From: an uncultured Olsenella sp.
GTDB lineage: Bacteria; Actinomycetota; Coriobacteriia; Coriobacteriales; Atopobiaceae
Direction of reading: 5' to 3'
DNA: 60,247 nucleotides
Assembly (NCBI GenBank): GCA_934660915.1
Contig: CAKUIF010000013.1
Span: 1-60,247 of the forward strand
The position numbers and the translations under genes were made by a program. Below the pieces are notes generated by a model that did no database searches, was not told the DNA's origin, and saw nothing but the letters and a program-made list of their open reading frames with translations. This document shows, piece by piece, positions 59,531 through 60,247 of the stretch (position 1 is the stretch's first letter; each line of letters opens with the position of its first letter).

Positions 59531-59903
59531 GCTGAGCAAGAGTATCCTCGCGGCGACGCATGCGTTCATTGGTCGCGCGACCAGAATCCGCCGCGCATCG
59601 GACGGTCGCCTTGGCATCCACCACAACCCGTCAAATCAGACAGGCTGAAAACGCAGGTTACCCGTGCAGGCCCGCCGACGCCATGGCCTGTTGACACCCG
59701 TTGAGATTGGAAATAAATGCGAAGAAGTAAAGAACTGTTTTTCGGTTTTAATGCGAATTCCCCAGCAAAGTAAGGTCGAGTGCATGGGGGGCGGGTCATC
59801 AGCTAGGGCTAAATATAGCCGTTGGCCTGTTCTTTGTAGGAAGAACGGACAAGGTTGAGACGATGGCGGGTTCTCGCAAAATTTGACTTTTATGTTTGAA
59901 TCA
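59531..59903. other. Gene-free, AT-richer stretch
   Basis: No reading frame with a ribosome binding site or known family is seen here. Base composition falls toward the AT-richer right end. A TTGACT-like segment near 59881 lies in the AT-rich part, but no gene follows it in the right direction. Confidence 0.5.
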
Positions 59904-59953
59904 CTATAAAAGCAAGCTGACGCCCATCTTGAGCAGCAGCTTGCTATTTATAG
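59904..59953 (-). terminator. Terminator of the ABC-transporter permease gene
   Basis: On the minus strand CTATAAATAGCAAGCTG (59953-59937) pairs with CAGCTTGCTTTTATAG (59919-59904), one bulge. The AT-rich ends act as U-tract. It begins 6 bases after the permease stop. Confidence 0.7.
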
Positions 59954-59959
59954 AATCTA

Positions 59960-60247
59960 CTATCCCTGATACCGGATTCTTTCGACTAGTGTTTCCCTTT
60001 TCAGATTACTGCTTAAAACACAGGAAAGCACAATTTGTAGAATACCAACCAGAAGAATCATAACGAGAATCGGGATAAGAGGAACGTGATAAACGTTCAT
60101 TCCAAAAATCTCATTATGCTTCGCATAGGAAAACAATGCATAGCCGAGAGGCAGACCGGCAGCAAGTGCAACGCAGATGGTGCCAACCGTAAAAATCAAG
60201 CCCTGTATTTGTAAGCTCAGATTCAACTGCTTATTGGTCATGCCTAC
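59960..60247 (-). CDS. 3' end of an FtsX/MacB-type ABC-transporter permease
   Basis: The window holds the last 95 residues. GTAGGCATG at the edge reads VGM, which continues the EAVGM-type motif of FtsX-family permeases, so the gene extends beyond the window. Two helices (about 12-34 and 52-76) and the C-terminal LVERIRYQG are typical of peptide or antibiotic-export permeases. Base composition is lower in GC than the rest of the window, suggesting acquired DNA. The partner ATPase is outside. The ATG inside is not taken as a start. Confidence 0.8.
   Translation of the reverse strand, partial: VGMTNKQLNLSLQIQGLIFTVGTICVALAAGLPLGYALFSYAKHNEIFGMNVYHVPLIPILVMILLVGILQIVLSCVLSSNLKRETLVERIRYQG

Noticed and set aside
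59664..59858. A 64-residue open frame in the gene-poor right end
   Set aside because: No ribosome binding site, no family, and it crosses the composition change.
26164..60247. CRISPR arrays, tRNA or rRNA genes
   Set aside because: No regularly spaced repeats and no tRNA or rRNA signature were seen; the repeats present are palindromic REP-type elements.

Overview
This 60 kb window is GC-rich bacterial chromosome, very probably from an anaerobic, gut-type member of the Coriobacteriia (Actinomycetota, near Olsenella or Collinsella). The basis is inference: high GC, frequent GTG/TTG starts, AddAB instead of RecBCD, an N-acetyl (dapH) lysine pathway, a mixed-type phosphofructokinase, a PaaK-ACT pair and kinase-based acyl-phosphate fermentation. 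No rRNA, tRNA or CRISPR array was seen. The left edge lies inside an insertion-sequence end and the right edge inside an ABC-transporter permease gene, so both look like natural break points.

Layout. 1-1.6 kb: tex cut by an IS3-type end. 1.7-4.7 kb: UbiB-like kinase, phasin-like protein, HAD phosphatase. 4.8-8.9 kb: DUF1015, TPR protein and HAD phosphatase in one operon, then a 150-bp block of four repeats. 9-11.1 kb: membrane-anchored polysaccharide deacetylase with an attenuator-like leader, and a small DUF6483-like protein. 11.2-26.5 kb: a DNA-repair and replication block, with ruvCAB behind a LexA-type box, a NAD-synthetase-like pseudoenzyme, dnaE, addB-addA and a TrpR-like regulator. 26.6-30.7 kb: small membrane protein, lipase-fold protein, M42 peptidase, iron alcohol dehydrogenase. 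30.8-34.9 kb: lysA-dapA-dapB-dapH behind a lysine riboswitch. 35-37.7 kb: M20 peptidase, LysR, tatA.

37.9-42.2 kb: an envelope-type locus (zinc-ribbon membrane protein, SPFH protein with zinc ribbons, two lipoproteins). 42.2-46.1 kb: a three-protein sensory operon (7TM protein without a recognisable kinase core, histidine kinase, LuxR-type regulator). 46.2-48.4 kb: paaK and an ACT protein. 48.4-49.4 kb: a frameshifted REP-associated transposase between its own palindromes. 49.4-51.8 kb: pfkA, an MgtC-like protein and a small membrane protein.

51.9-59.3 kb holds the most unusual content. Downstream of a TetR regulator lie a thiolase, a DUF35 OB-fold protein, a stand-alone acyl carrier protein, a phosphotransacylase and butyrate kinase, with tight spacing. 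Together they read as a route from a beta-ketoacyl-type substrate through an acyl thioester and acyl phosphate to ATP. A PucR-type regulator and a flavodoxin-zinc ribbon oxidoreductase follow. The last kilobase is gene-poor and AT-richer, ending in the 3' part of an FtsX-type permease.
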